Notes under the pieces: model-generated
Database searches by the model: none
The model's input: only the letters and a program-made list of their open reading frames with translations
Told to the model about the DNA's origin: nothing
Made by a program: the position numbers and the translations under genes
From: Mesorhizobium sp. LSHC420B00
GTDB lineage: Bacteria > Pseudomonadota > Alphaproteobacteria > Rhizobiales > Rhizobiaceae
Assembly: GCF_000503055.1 (NCBI RefSeq)
Contig: NZ_AYVY01000012.1
Location: forward strand, 62,001 to 126,000
Length of the DNA: 64,000 nucleotides
Reading direction: 5' to 3'
Shown here: positions 9,449 through 18,642 of the stretch, piece by piece
Layout of the letters: every line of letters starts with the position of its first letter
Numbering within the stretch: position 1 is the first letter of the stretch

Positions 9449-10275
9449 GGCTGCCGCCGCTGCGTGAGGTGATCGAGCGCCATGGGCTGCAGGCGAAAAA
9501 GGCGCTCGGCCAGAATTTTCTGCTCGACCTTAACCTGACAAGCAAGATTGCGCGGACCGCCGGCGACCTGAGCGACGTTACGGTTATCGAGGTCGGTCCC
9601 GGTCCGGGCGGGCTGACTAGGGCCCTGCTCCTCAACGGCGCCCGGCGGGTCGTCGCGATCGAGCGCGACGAGCGCTGCCTGGCGGCCTTGGCCGAGATCG
9701 CGAACCACTATCCGGGTCGGCTCGAAATCGTGGCCGGCGATGCGCTGAAAACTGATTTTGCAGCGCTTGCCAAAGGAGTGCCGGGAAGCAGCGGGTCGGC
9801 GAAAATCGTCGCCAACCTGCCTTACAATATCGGCACCGAATTGCTGATCCGTTGGCTGACCGTCACCGAGTGGCCGCCTTTCTACACATCGATGACGCTG
9901 ATGTTCCAGCGCGAGGTCGCCGAACGCATTGCAGCCAGCCCCGGCAGCGAGGCCTATGGCCGGCTCGGCGTGCTGGCAGGGTGGCGGACGGAGGCGAGGA
10001 TTGCCTTCGACGTGCCGCCGCAGGCGTTCACGCCGCCACCCAAGGTGACGTCCTCGGTTGTGCATCTGGTGCCACGCGCCAGCCCCTTGCCGGCAGAGGT
10101 GAAACGGCTCAGCCGCGTCACCGAAGCGGCGTTCGGCCAGCGCCGGAAAATGCTGCGGCAGAGCGTGAAAAGCCTTGGCGGCGAGGCGCTGCTCACCCGC
10201 GCCGGCATCGATCCGACCAGGCGTGCGGAGACGCTCAGCGTCGAGGAATTCGTGCGGCTGACGAATGCGGTGTGA
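9436..10275 (+). CDS. rsmA: 16S rRNA (adenine1518-N6/adenine1519-N6)-dimethyltransferase
   Basis: RsmA/KsgA dimethylates two adjacent adenosines in the 3' hairpin of 16S rRNA during small-subunit maturation, using S-adenosylmethionine. 279 aa: QNFLLD near residue 30, the SAM-binding [14 protein letters not shown] around residues 52-65, the acidic motif VAIERDERC, and the catalytic [11 protein letters not shown] near residue 130. The C-terminal helical domain has [13 protein letters not shown]. The start ATG lies in the fifth unit of the 14-nt repeat and has no clear ribosome site, so translation probably depends on ribosomes arriving from pdxA through the mini-ORFs. Confidence 0.96.
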   Translation: MSIDGLPPLREVIERHGLQAKKALGQNFLLDLNLTSKIARTAGDLSDVTVIEVGPGPGGLTRALLLNGARRVVAIERDERCLAALAEIANHYPGRLEIVAGDALKTDFAALAKGVPGSSGSAKIVANLPYNIGTELLIRWLTVTEWPPFYTSMTLMFQREVAERIAASPGSEAYGRLGVLAGWRTEARIAFDVPPQAFTPPPKVTSSVVHLVPRASPLPAEVKRLSRVTEAAFGQRRKMLRQSVKSLGGEALLTRAGIDPTRRAETLSVEEFVRLTNAV

Positions 10276-10282
10276 GGCTGTG

Positions 10283-10626
10283 ATGCAGGAACTTGGAGTG
10301 GTCGCTCGGCTTTTCCCACTTATCGAGGCAGGCGAGAAAATATCCACCATACGCTGGCGCGAAATATCGATTTTGCCGGGCTATATGCGCTATGTTTGTG
10401 ACGGCGATGCCAGCAGGATCGCGATTGTGTGGGTCACGCGCTGCACCGATCTGCGCCTGTCCGAGGCGGCAACGTTCCTTGGAGAGAATCGGAATGGCCC
10501 CAAGAGGTCACGGGGATGCGAGAGCACTATCCGCAGATCGGACGGACCGACATTGTACAGATCATTGAACACTTGACACCCGCCCAGACAAAGCGTCGCC
10601 CCGACTACCCGCCTGAAGTCCGATAA
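10283..10626 (+). pseudogene. ASCH-domain protein, frameshifted
   Basis: The first part (from ATG 10283) reads MQELGVVARLFPLIEAGEK then STIRWREISILPGYMRYV, matching the start of ASCH domains (short PUA-like RNA-binding proteins whose motif is GxKxxTxR). After LRLSEAATFLGE the matching sequence continues in the next frame as SEWPQEVTGMREHYPQIG, ending PPEVR with TAA at 10624-10626. The two halves join at about 10485-10490, where one base appears to be missing. As sequenced, the first frame runs on to 10576 with unrelated residues. This is either a real pseudogene or a sequencing indel. It lies in the islet between rsmA and gmk. Confidence 0.7.
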
Positions 10627-10663
10627 AAGTGCGCTATCTGGCAAACTTCGATCGCACAGAGGA

Positions 10664-11170
10664 ATGCCAGTCGTGACGCTGCAGGAGCCGACCAACACCC
10701 GCACGCTAGGTGGATCATGCCAGTGCGGTGCAGTCACCTATAAGGTGACGGACGAGTTCATATTTGCCGTGAATTGCCATTGCTCGATCTGCCGTCGCGC
10801 AACCGGCGCAGCGTTCAAGCCACTCGCAGGCATAGAGCGTGTCAAATTGCGCATCACGAGTGGGGAGGACAAAATCCAGATCGTCGACGGCAATAGCTGG
10901 CATGACGAGCGATGCAAGCTATGCGGGTCGTTCCTTTTTGCGGTTGTTCGTGACGGCGCGTTCGCCCACATCGCTATGGGGACCCTCGTCGACGACCCAA
11001 ACATTCGCCCAAGCGCGCACATTTTCGTCGGCTCCAAGGCACCTTGGTTCACCATTACAGACGACCTGCCGCAATATGACGAAAATATTGTCGAAGACAG
11101 GAGCGAATTCACGGAAGCGTCGAGCTTCGTGTCGTTCCATCAGGAGAGCGATACCGCAAAGCCGCGTTGA
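10664..11170 (+). CDS. GFA / CENP-V family zinc protein
   Basis: 168-aa member of the glutathione-dependent formaldehyde-activating enzyme (GFA) fold family. It shows the family's paired zinc cysteines: GGSCQCGAVTY near residues 17-27, NCHCSICRR near 37-46, and CKLCGSF near 86-92. Function in most members, including this one, is unknown; only a few bind glutathione or act on formaldehyde. The ATG at 10664 has no strong ribosome site. The C terminus (after residue 140) overlaps, on the other strand, the decayed GST gene, so its last residues may not be ancestral. It is the only intact gene in the islet between rsmA and gmk. Confidence 0.85.
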   Translation: MPVVTLQEPTNTRTLGGSCQCGAVTYKVTDEFIFAVNCHCSICRRATGAAFKPLAGIERVKLRITSGEDKIQIVDGNSWHDERCKLCGSFLFAVVRDGAFAHIAMGTLVDDPNIRPSAHIFVGSKAPWFTITDDLPQYDENIVEDRSEFTEASSFVSFHQESDTAKPR

Positions 11171-11768
11171 ACCCCCGGCCGTGCCATCATAGTCCCATAC
11201 TAGCGCTCAACATTCGGAAATTCGGCAAGATCGACTTGATGCCGCTCGTGCCGCCATGCCCAGCCGAGAATAGCAAAATCGGCGATCGACAGCTCGCCCG
11301 AGAAATACTCGACCTCCGCCAGCCTCCGATCGGCGACTCCGTACAGGCGTCGGGTCTCTGCGCTATAGCGTGCCAGTCCGTAGCGGCGGTCCTGGTCGTC
11401 GGTCACGCCAAGAAAGTGGTGCACCTAGCCCGGCATCGGACCGAAACCACCCACCTGCCACATCAGCCATTCCAACACAGGGACTTGCGCGCTGAGTCTG
11501 GACGGCCAAAAGTGGCCGGTCTTCTGGCCTAGGTAAATTAGGATGGCACCCGACTCGAACACGCTGATCGGTCTACCGTCCGGTCCGGCGGGATCGACGA
11601 TGGCGGGGATGCGATTGTTGGGGCTAATACGCAGAAACCCAGAGGCATGCTGTTCGCCCTTCGTGATGTCGACCCACCTTCACCGTGTAGGGCAGCCCCA
11701 TCTCCTCGAGCGCGACGCTGATCTTTCGGCCATTCGGTGTGTCAAAAGCCCCATAATTCAATCGGCAT
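11140..11768 (-). pseudogene. Glutathione S-transferase pseudogene
   Basis: Reassembling three pieces of frame gives a full GST: MPIELWGF (from ATG 11768), DTPNGRKISVALEEMGLPYT, DITKGEQHASGFLRISPNN, VFESGAILIYLGQKTGHFW, then FSGELSIADFAILGWAW and a C-terminal ARPGVQRGFAVSLS ending at TGA 11140-11142. Four lesions are visible: an extra T in a TTTT run just after the start, an extra G near 11668-11671, an amber codon replacing Gln in GPMPG(Q)VHHF near 11424-11428, and an amber codon at 11200-11202 replacing a Trp in NVER(W)Y. It belonged to the thioredoxin-fold glutathione-conjugating enzymes. Its tail overlaps the GFA gene on the opposite strand by about 30 bases. Confidence 0.9.
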
Positions 11769-11936
11769 GCCAACTCTCTATCGCGTTTTATGCCGACGTT
11801 GATCGCTGGTACGAGGGCGTCTCTCTCGTCAACCAACATCGGCAAATGTCAATTATCCCGACAAGTGGACACTATCTTCGTGTGATCGCCACCGTCCCGA
11901 AAGACGCCGCAGGCCGGACGCTTACGATAAAGGTGC

Positions 11937-12593
11937 TCAATCCGTCTTCTCATCGAGCAGCCCCGAGACGAAATCGAACAAGCCCGGCCGGCGATCGCGT
12001 CTGAGCCGTTCGGCCGTGACGATGCCGCGCACCTCGGCGAAAGCGCGGTCAAGATCGTCGTTGACGATGACGAAATCATATTCCTTCCAGTGCTCGATCT
12101 CATTACGGGCGTTCTTGAGCCGCGTCTCGATTACCGCTTCCTGGTCCTCGGCGCGACGCTTCAGCCGCGCCTTCAATTCCTTCATCGACGGCGGCAGGAT
12201 GAAGATCGAGACGATGTCGGCGCGCATCTTCTCCTTGAGCTGCTGAGCGCCTTGCCAATCGATGTCGAACAGCATGTCGCGGCCTTCTGCCAGCGCCTGT
12301 TCGGCCGGCTCGCGCGGCGTCGCGTAGCAATTGCCGTGCACCTCCGCCCATTCGAGCAGCGCATCGGAATCGCGCAGCCGCTCGAACTCGCGCATCGTGC
12401 GGAAGTGGTAATGGACACCCTCGATCTCGCTGCCGCGGCGTGGCCGCGTGGTGACCGAGACCGACAATTCCAGGCTGGAATCGCTCTCCAGCAGGTTGCG
12501 CGCGATCGTCGACTTGCCGGCGCCTGAGGGCGACGACAACACCAGCATCAGCCCGCGGCGCCGAATGCGGGAACCCACATCCCTAGTGGTCAT
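11937..12593 (-). CDS. gmk: Guanylate kinase
   Basis: Cytosolic kinase converting GMP to GDP with ATP, essential for GTP and dGTP supply. 218 aa with the P-loop [10 protein letters not shown] near residues 20-29, the GMP-binding segment [21 protein letters not shown], and [17 protein letters not shown]. The first 15 residues ([15 protein letters not shown]) precede the usual core start at MLVLSSPSG, a common alphaproteobacterial extension. It lies 33 bases downstream of the yicC-type gene on the same strand, and ends the block fabD-fabG-acpP-fabF-mltG-yicC-gmk. Confidence 0.96.
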   Translation of the reverse strand: MTTRDVGSRIRRRGLMLVLSSPSGAGKSTIARNLLESDSSLELSVSVTTRPRRGSEIEGVHYHFRTMREFERLRDSDALLEWAEVHGNCYATPREPAEQALAEGRDMLFDIDWQGAQQLKEKMRADIVSIFILPPSMKELKARLKRRAEDQEAVIETRLKNARNEIEHWKEYDFVIVNDDLDRAFAEVRGIVTAERLRRDRRPGLFDFVSGLLDEKTD

Positions 12594-12626
12594 GGGGCTT
12601 GGCAGTCATGTGGCTTGGCATCGGGA

Positions 12627-13517
12627 TCATTCCAGATTCTGGACCTGTTCGCGAAACTGGTCGACGACCGCCTTCAGTTCCAGTCCGATGGCGGTGACCG
12701 CGGCAGCATTCGACTTGGAACACAGCGTATTCGATTCGCGGTTGAATTCCTGCGCCAGGAAATCGAGCTTGCGGCCGACGGCGCCACCGCCGGCGAGCAG
12801 CGCCCGGCCCGACGCCACGTGCGTCTTCAGCCGGTCGATCTCCTCGCGTATGTCGGCCTTGGTGGCCAGGAACGCCGCTTCCATATGCAGCCGGCTGGCA
12901 TCCAGATTGGCTGATGCGTCCATCAGCAGCCGGATCTGCTCTGCAAGCCTTTCGCGGATCGTGGCCGGCTCGCGTGATGGATCGGCCTCGGCCCGCAGTG
13001 TCAGCGCCTCGATGGCATCGATATGGCCGGACAGCAGGGAACGAAGCGCCGCACCTTCGCCTTGGCGCGCCTGCTGCAGCCCGTCCAGTGCTGCTTCCAG
13101 CGCCGACAATATCGCGGTATCGAGCGCACTGCGCGCCTCTTCGGTTTCGATGGCTTCGGGAATGTCGAGCACGCCGCGCAGCGCAAGCAGTCCGTCGGCC
13201 GCCGCAGGCGCTACTCCGAACTGCTCCTGCAGCCGCTTGGCCAACCCCGCCAGATCCTTCAGGAAAGCCTCGTTGACCACGGGTTGCGCTTGCGCGCCGG
13301 CGGCGCGGCCAATGGTCAGCGTCATCTGGAAATTACCGCGCCCAAAACGCTTTTGCACCGTCTGCCTGACTGCCGGCTCCAGCCGGTCGAAACCTTGCGG
13401 CAGCCGCAGCCTGACCTCGACGCTCTTGCCGTTGACGGACTTGGCTTCCCAGGCAATCGAAGTGCCTTCGTGTTCGGCGACACTGCGCGCAAAACCGGTC
13501 ATACTCTGCAAGTTCAT
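12627..13517 (-). CDS. YicC-family endoribonuclease
   Basis: 296-aa YicC family protein. Members have recently been recognised as endoribonucleases; older names call them stress-induced. The N terminus MNLQSMTGFARS and the C terminus TLCSKSNAAAVTAIGLELK ... VDQFREQVQNLE are the conserved ends, and EAKSVNGKSVEVRLRLP near residues 25-41 is the family signature. The middle is helical and variable. Pairing with gmk downstream is conserved in many proteobacteria. Two start candidates five codons apart (MNLQS and MTGF) exist; the first is used. Confidence 0.93.
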   Translation of the reverse strand: MNLQSMTGFARSVAEHEGTSIAWEAKSVNGKSVEVRLRLPQGFDRLEPAVRQTVQKRFGRGNFQMTLTIGRAAGAQAQPVVNEAFLKDLAGLAKRLQEQFGVAPAAADGLLALRGVLDIPEAIETEEARSALDTAILSALEAALDGLQQARQGEGAALRSLLSGHIDAIEALTLRAEADPSREPATIRERLAEQIRLLMDASANLDASRLHMEAAFLATKADIREEIDRLKTHVASGRALLAGGGAVGRKLDFLAQEFNRESNTLCSKSNAAAVTAIGLELKAVVDQFREQVQNLE

Positions 13518-13654
13518 GTTGCCGTGCGTCCCCTTGCCGAATGCCCCTCAAGCCGGAACGATTGCTCCGGACAGGATCATGTGAATTTCAATGCCATAGC
13601 AGCCCTTGCACATCCACCCGGACATGCACAGGGCCGACCTGATGGCGTCTGGCC

Positions 13655-14875
13655 CTACTGGGCGGCGGTAGCCCCCGCATCGTCAACGATGGCTCCCGCC
13701 GGCGTGTCGGCTCCGGTATTGGTTGCCCCGGCCTTGGCGGCGTCCTGCGCCTGCTTTTTCAGCAGTGCCCGGTAGCGAGCGACATTCTCGTTATGCTCAT
13801 CGAGCGTCGCGGCAAAGACGTGGCCGCCGCTGCCGTCGGCGACGAAGTAAAGATCGCTGGTCTTCGACGGATTGGCGACTGCCTCCAGCGCCGCACGGCC
13901 GGGATTGGCGATCGGCGTCGGCGGCAAGCCGTTGATCAGATAGGTGTTGTAGGGCGTCGGCTTCTGGATGTCCGACTGATAGATCGGGCGGTCGATGGGT
14001 TTGCCCTTGCCGCCGAACAGGCCGTAGATGATGGTCGGGTCCGACTGCAGCCGCATACCCTTGGCCAGCCGGTTGAGGAAGACGGCCGCTACCCGCGAGC
14101 GTTCATCGCCCTTACCTGTCTCCTTCTCGACGATCGAGGCCAGGGTGACAAAATCCTCAATGTTGGCGATCGGCAGATCCGGCGCTCGGCGCTGCCAGAC
14201 TTCGTCGACCAGTCTTTTCTGGTCGGCCAGAAGCTTGTCGACCATCTGCTGGCGTGTTGCGCCGCGGGTGAAGCGCAGCGTGTCGGTGGCGAGGCTGCCC
14301 TCGGGTGGAGTGGTCGACGGCATATCGCCGGCCAGTGCGTCCTGCTCAGCGATCCGTTGCAGTGCCTGCTCGACCGTCAGCCCCTCGGGGATGGTCAGCG
14401 AATACATCACCGACTTGCCGCTCTTCAGCAGTTCCATGATATCGTGCATCGAAGCCTGCGGCTTGATCTCGTATTCGCCAGCCTTCAGGGCGGAATCATT
14501 GCCGAAGGCGCGTACGCCAAGGCGGAAGATGCGGGCGTCGCTGATCAGCCCTCGCCGCTCAAGCTGGTCGGCGATCTCCTGGACGCCGCTATTCGGCTTG
14601 ACCAGGAAAGTGTCGCCATTGGCCGACGGGCCCGGCTCGTTGAATTCCTGCTTGCCGAAATACAGCGCAACGCCTGCCGCCAGAACCATCAGCATCACCG
14701 AAGAGATGACGAAGTTCATGAACACGACGAACTGGCTGCGCGAGGCACGCGAGCGCTTCGGCGGCGGCGTGCCGGCCTCGGGCCGCAACGCCTCGCTGGC
14801 CGTCTTCGGCACGATCGGGCCGGGGGTTGCTGCCCGTTGCCCGAATTCCCCGTTATCGGCCGGATTTGTGTTCAT
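13655..14875 (-). CDS. mltG: Endolytic murein transglycosylase MltG
   Basis: Inner-membrane lytic transglycosylase that cleaves nascent glycan strands and sets their length. 406 aa: a cytoplasmic N-terminal region with the basic stretch PPPKRSRASRSQF, one membrane segment (FVVFMNFVISSVMLMVLAAG, about residues 49-68), a LysM-like subdomain (DTFLVKPNSGVQEIADQLE) and the YceG catalytic domain with the Glu in TLASIVEKETGKGDER and the motif MRLQSDPTIIYGL. The C-terminal 30 residues are Ala/Gly rich. It is transcribed in the same direction as fabF upstream (93-base gap). Confidence 0.95.
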   Translation of the reverse strand: MNTNPADNGEFGQRAATPGPIVPKTASEALRPEAGTPPPKRSRASRSQFVVFMNFVISSVMLMVLAAGVALYFGKQEFNEPGPSANGDTFLVKPNSGVQEIADQLERRGLISDARIFRLGVRAFGNDSALKAGEYEIKPQASMHDIMELLKSGKSVMYSLTIPEGLTVEQALQRIAEQDALAGDMPSTTPPEGSLATDTLRFTRGATRQQMVDKLLADQKRLVDEVWQRRAPDLPIANIEDFVTLASIVEKETGKGDERSRVAAVFLNRLAKGMRLQSDPTIIYGLFGGKGKPIDRPIYQSDIQKPTPYNTYLINGLPPTPIANPGRAALEAVANPSKTSDLYFVADGSGGHVFAATLDEHNENVARYRALLKKQAQDAAKAGATNTGADTPAGAIVDDAGATAAQ

Positions 14876-14968
14876 AGCGCCCTACCAATTGATCTTGCGA
14901 CGAATCCCCTCGGGCAGAGTAGGGGCGAATATGGCAAAATTGACGGCAGACGCAAACCGGCGGAGCGG

Positions 14969-16231
14969 TCAGCCATTGTAGCGCTGGAAGACGAGCGAGG
15001 CGTTGGTGCCACCGAAGCCGAAGGAGTTGGACAGCGCCACGTCGATCTGCCGGGCTCGCGGCTTGTGCGGCACAAGGTCAATCGCCGTTTCGCGCTCCGG
15101 ATTGTCGAGATTGATGGTCGGCGGCGCGATGTTGTCGCGAATGGCGAGGATCGAAAAGATCGCCTCGGCAGCACCAGCCGCGCCCAGCAGGTGGCCAATC
15201 GACGATTTCGTCGACGACATCGATATCTTCGAGGCGGCGTTGCCGACCAGCCGCTCGACGGCGCCGAGTTCGATCGTATCGGCCATGGTCGAGGTGCCGT
15301 GGGCGTTGATGTAGTCGACATCGGCGGGCGTCAGCTTCGCCCGGTTCAGCGCCGCCGTCATGCAACGGAAAGCGCCGTCGCCGTCCTCGGCTGGCGCGGT
15401 GATGTGATAGGCGTCACCGGTCAGGCCGTAGCCGGTGACCTCGGCATAGATCTTGGCGCCGCGGGCCTTGGCGTGTTCGAGTTCCTCGAGCACGACAACA
15501 CCGGCGCCCTCGCCCATGACGAAACCGTCGCGATCGCGATCATAGGGGCGCGAGGCCGTTTGCGGCGCGTCGTTGCGGTCGGTGGAGAGCGCGCGGCAAG
15601 CCGCGAACCCAGCGATCGAAAGCCTCGTCACTGGCGCTTCGGCGCCGCCTGCGACCATAACGTCGGCATCGCCCCATATGATCAGCCGGGCGGCATCGCC
15701 GATGGCGTGCGCACCGGTCGAGCAAGCGGTGACGACGGCATGGTTGGGGCCTTTCAGCCCATGCCGGATCGAGACCTGGCCGGACACGAGGTTGATGATT
15801 TGGCCGGGGATGAAGAACGGGCTGATGCGGCGCGGACCGCGTTCCTTGAGGATCATCGCATTCTCGGCGATGCCTTCGATGCCGCCGATGCCGGAACCGA
15901 TCAGCACGCCGGTGGCGCACTGTTCCTCATGCGTCTTCGGCTGCCAGCCGGAATCCTTGAGCGCCTCGTCGGCGGCCGCGATCCCGTACAGGATGAAGTC
16001 GCCGATCTTGCGCAGTTCCTTCGGCTCGAGAACGGCTTCAGGATTGAAAGTGGCATTGGAGCCGTCACCGCGCGGAATGACGTGGGCGACCTTGCAGGCA
16101 AGGTCTTCCACCTCGAATTCGGTGATGCGCTTGGCTGCACTGCGGCCGGTCAGAAGCTCATTCCAGCTGTGCTCGAAGCCCATGCCGAACGGCGAAAGCA
16201 GCCCAAGGCCCGTGACGACGACACGCCTCAT
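14969..16231 (-). CDS. fabF: 3-oxoacyl-ACP synthase II
   Basis: Condensing enzyme of type II fatty-acid elongation, joining malonyl-ACP to acyl-ACP. 420 aa. The Cys-His-His triad is visible: Cys170 in VTACSTGAH, His312 in NAHGTSTMADT and His348 in SSIGHLLGAAGA. The N terminus MRRVVVTGLGLLSPFG and C terminus SNSFGFGGTNASLVF are family landmarks. It follows acpP on the same strand with about 34 bases between them, the classic acpP-fabF pairing. Confidence 0.97.
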   Translation of the reverse strand: MRRVVVTGLGLLSPFGMGFEHSWNELLTGRSAAKRITEFEVEDLACKVAHVIPRGDGSNATFNPEAVLEPKELRKIGDFILYGIAAADEALKDSGWQPKTHEEQCATGVLIGSGIGGIEGIAENAMILKERGPRRISPFFIPGQIINLVSGQVSIRHGLKGPNHAVVTACSTGAHAIGDAARLIIWGDADVMVAGGAEAPVTRLSIAGFAACRALSTDRNDAPQTASRPYDRDRDGFVMGEGAGVVVLEELEHAKARGAKIYAEVTGYGLTGDAYHITAPAEDGDGAFRCMTAALNRAKLTPADVDYINAHGTSTMADTIELGAVERLVGNAASKISMSSTKSSIGHLLGAAGAAEAIFSILAIRDNIAPPTINLDNPERETAIDLVPHKPRARQIDVALSNSFGFGGTNASLVFQRYNG

Positions 16232-16265
16232 CGCAGGTCCTCCCCGGTGATGACTGCAAATAGCG

Positions 16266-16502
16266 TCAGGCCGAGGCCTTGTCGATGTATTTCACCGCAT
16301 CGCCAACAGTCAGGATGGTCTCGGCCGCATCGTCGGGGATTTCGACGCCGAACTCTTCTTCGAACGCCATGACAAGTTCGACCGTGTCGAGGCTGTCCGC
16401 GCCCAGATCATCGATGAAGCTCGCCTGCTCCGTCACCTTGTCGGCATCGACGCCAAGGTGCTCGATGACAATCTTCTTGACGCGCTCTGCGGTGTCACTC
16501 AT
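16266..16502 (-). CDS. acpP: Acyl carrier protein
   Basis: 78-aa acidic carrier protein of fatty-acid synthesis. The phosphopantetheine attachment Ser is residue 37 in [19 protein letters not shown]. It begins [18 protein letters not shown] at 16502, with GAGGA eight bases upstream; the frame remains open to 16562 but the extra residues do not belong. About 190 non-coding bases separate it from fabG, enough for its own promoter, which is common because AcpP is needed in large amounts. Confidence 0.98.
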   Translation of the reverse strand: MSDTAERVKKIVIEHLGVDADKVTEQASFIDDLGADSLDTVELVMAFEEEFGVEIPDDAAETILTVGDAVKYIDKASA

Positions 16503-16689
16503 TTGGGCATCCTCGTCTTTTGGTTGTCTGTCTTCGTTAGCGGGCAGAATGCCGCTAATCAAGCTGAAAGATGGTCCTGCCGGAAACGCAGCGGAACAGG
16601 ACCGGTTTTTGCCCGAACCGCCGGGTTGCGGGCGGCATTACACGAAAAATCCCGTGCATCCAAGACGGAATGAAGCGTTTTCCCAAGTG

Positions 16690-17427
16690 TTAGATCATTG
16701 CCATGCCGCCATTGACATGAACGGTCTGGCCGGTGACGTAGGCCGCCTCATTGGAAGCGAGGTAGGCGACGGCAGAGGCGACTTCGGCGCCCGTGCCCAT
16801 GCGCCGCGTCGGGATCGCCGCCATGATCGCCTCTTTCTGCTTGTCGTTGAGCTTGTCGGTCATCGCCGATTCGATGAAGCCCGGGGCGACGCAGTTGACG
16901 GTTATATTGCGGGTGGCGATCTCCTGCGCCAGCGATTTGGAAAAGCCGATCATTCCGGCTTTGGAGGCGCAATAATTGGCCTGGCCGGGATTGCCGGTGA
17001 CGCCGACCACTGAAGTGATGTTGATGATGCGGCCATGGCGGCGCCGCATCATCGGATGGGTAAGCTCGCGGGTCAGCCGGAACACGGCGGTCAAGTTGAC
17101 CTCGATCACGCTATCCCAGTCGGCATCAGCCATGCGTACGAACAACCCGTCCTTCGTGATGCCGGCATTGTTGACGAGGATGTCGACGCCTTCGAGATCG
17201 GCCTCCGCCTTCTGGCCAAGCGCCTTGACCTCGTCGCGATTGGAAAGATTGGCCGGAAACAGCTTGACCCGGTCGCCCAGTTCGGCGGCCAGCGCCTCCA
17301 GTTTCTCGATACGCGTGCCGTGCAGGCCGACGATGGCGCCCTGGCCATGCAGCACGCGGGCGATCGCCTCGCCGATGCCCCCCGATGCGCCGGTGACGAG
17401 CGCCTTGCGGCCGGTCAATTCGAACAT
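16690..17427 (-). CDS. fabG: 3-oxoacyl-ACP reductase
   Basis: NADPH-dependent reduction of 3-oxoacyl-ACP in fatty-acid elongation. 245 aa short-chain dehydrogenase: cofactor motif TGASGGIGEAIA at residues 12-23, NNAGITKDG near 87, catalytic Ser in NITSVVG near 139, and YCASKAG giving Tyr and Lys near 151 and 155. The C terminus TGQTVHVNGGMAMI is diagnostic of FabG. ATG at 17427 starts MFELTGRKALVTG; upstream in-frame residues were rejected. It lies 60 bases downstream of fabD. Confidence 0.97.
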   Translation of the reverse strand: MFELTGRKALVTGASGGIGEAIARVLHGQGAIVGLHGTRIEKLEALAAELGDRVKLFPANLSNRDEVKALGQKAEADLEGVDILVNNAGITKDGLFVRMADADWDSVIEVNLTAVFRLTRELTHPMMRRRHGRIINITSVVGVTGNPGQANYCASKAGMIGFSKSLAQEIATRNITVNCVAPGFIESAMTDKLNDKQKEAIMAAIPTRRMGTGAEVASAVAYLASNEAAYVTGQTVHVNGGMAMI

Positions 17428-17487
17428 TTTTGTCTCCTGATCTGAGCGAACACCCTTCGCACGGAGCGGGGTCAAATCGCCAGTTGA

Positions 17488-18453
17488 TTATGCAAGCGCC
17501 GCCAGCGCCGCCTCGACATCCGCCGCGGATCCGATTGCACTGGTGGCAATATCGCGGTTAATGCGCCGCGCCAGCCCCGACAGAACCTTGCCGGCGCCTA
17601 CTTCATATAGCGTCGCAACGCCATTCGCGCCGAACCACTCCACCGTTTCGCGCCAGCGCACGCGCCCGATCACCTGTTCGACGAGGCGGCGGGCGATCTC
17701 GTCGGGATCGCTCGTCGGGGTCACCGTAACATTGGAGACCAGCGGCACGGCCGGTGCACTCTTCGTCACGGCGGCCAGTGCCTCCCGCATGATCTCGGCC
17801 GCCGGCTTCATCAATGCCGAATGGAAGGGCGCGGAAACCTGCAGCATGAGCGCCCGCTTGGCGCCCTTCTCCGTGCATAGCTTCGCCGCCAGTTCGACCG
17901 CCGACCTGGCGCCGGAGATTACCAGCTGGCCGCCGCCATTATCATTGGCGATCTGGCAAACCAAGGCTTGCGCGGGATCTTTGGCCGCGCCTTGGGCAGC
18001 CTCTGCGCAGGCGGCTTCGACGTCGGCTTGTTCCAGCCCGATGATCGCCGCCATGGCGCCCTCGCCGGCCGGTACCGCCGCCTGCATGGCGTTACCCCGG
18101 ATGCGCAACAGCCGGGCGGCGTCGGCGACCGAAACGAAACCGGCGGCCGCAAGTGCCGAATATTCGCCGAGCGAGTGGCCGGCCACATAGGTGACCTTGC
18201 CTTTCAGGGAGAAGCCGCGCGCCTCCAGCGCCCGGATTGCGGCAAGCGACACCGCCATCAGCGCCGGCTGGGCATTGGCGGTCAGCGTCAGCGTCTCTTC
18301 CGGGCCTTCCCAGATAAGCTTCGATAGATTTTCGCCGAGCGCTTCATCGACTTCCTCGAAGATCCGCCGCGATTCAACAAAGGTATCGGCGAGGTCCTTG
18401 CCCATGCCGACAGCCTGGCTGCCCTGCCCCGGAAAGGTGAATGCGATGGCCAT
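17488..18453 (-). CDS. fabD: Malonyl-CoA:ACP transacylase
   Basis: Transfers malonyl from CoA to AcpP for fatty-acid synthesis. 321 aa. It starts MAIAFTFPGQGSQAVGMGKD, with the nucleophilic Ser in VAGHSLGEYSALAAAG near residue 93, the oxyanion-hole GQGSQ, the substrate Arg in LLRIRGNAMQAA, and the catalytic His in SAPFHSALMKPA near 203. First gene of the fabD-fabG-acpP-fabF block. The 246-base divergent gap upstream contains a Pho-box-like repeat close to the next gene. Confidence 0.97.
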   Translation of the reverse strand: MAIAFTFPGQGSQAVGMGKDLADTFVESRRIFEEVDEALGENLSKLIWEGPEETLTLTANAQPALMAVSLAAIRALEARGFSLKGKVTYVAGHSLGEYSALAAAGFVSVADAARLLRIRGNAMQAAVPAGEGAMAAIIGLEQADVEAACAEAAQGAAKDPAQALVCQIANDNGGGQLVISGARSAVELAAKLCTEKGAKRALMLQVSAPFHSALMKPAAEIMREALAAVTKSAPAVPLVSNVTVTPTSDPDEIARRLVEQVIGRVRWRETVEWFGANGVATLYEVGAGKVLSGLARRINRDIATSAIGSAADVEAALAALA

Positions 18454-18642
18454 CGGCGGCTCCCAGCTGCTGGTTCTCGTTGCCTGTGACGCAAGGCGTG
18501 CGGCCGAGTCAAGTCCAACCTTGACCGCGCAACGTCGGCCGAGTGCCTGTTTCGGCAGGCTTTTTGGCGATCACTCATGATGAAAACCGCTCACGATTTG
18601 TTTGCTGGCTCTTCTTATTTCCGCCACAGGCGCTAGCTTTGC

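Noticed and set aside
10265..10576. 103-codon ORF as an intact small gene
   Set aside because: Only its first two thirds match ASCH; the rest of the domain is in another frame, so the intact call is wrong.
13793..16372. Very long plus-strand open frame (859 codons)
   Set aside because: It is antisense to mltG, fabF and acpP, which have unmistakable family motifs; high GC favours long antisense frames.
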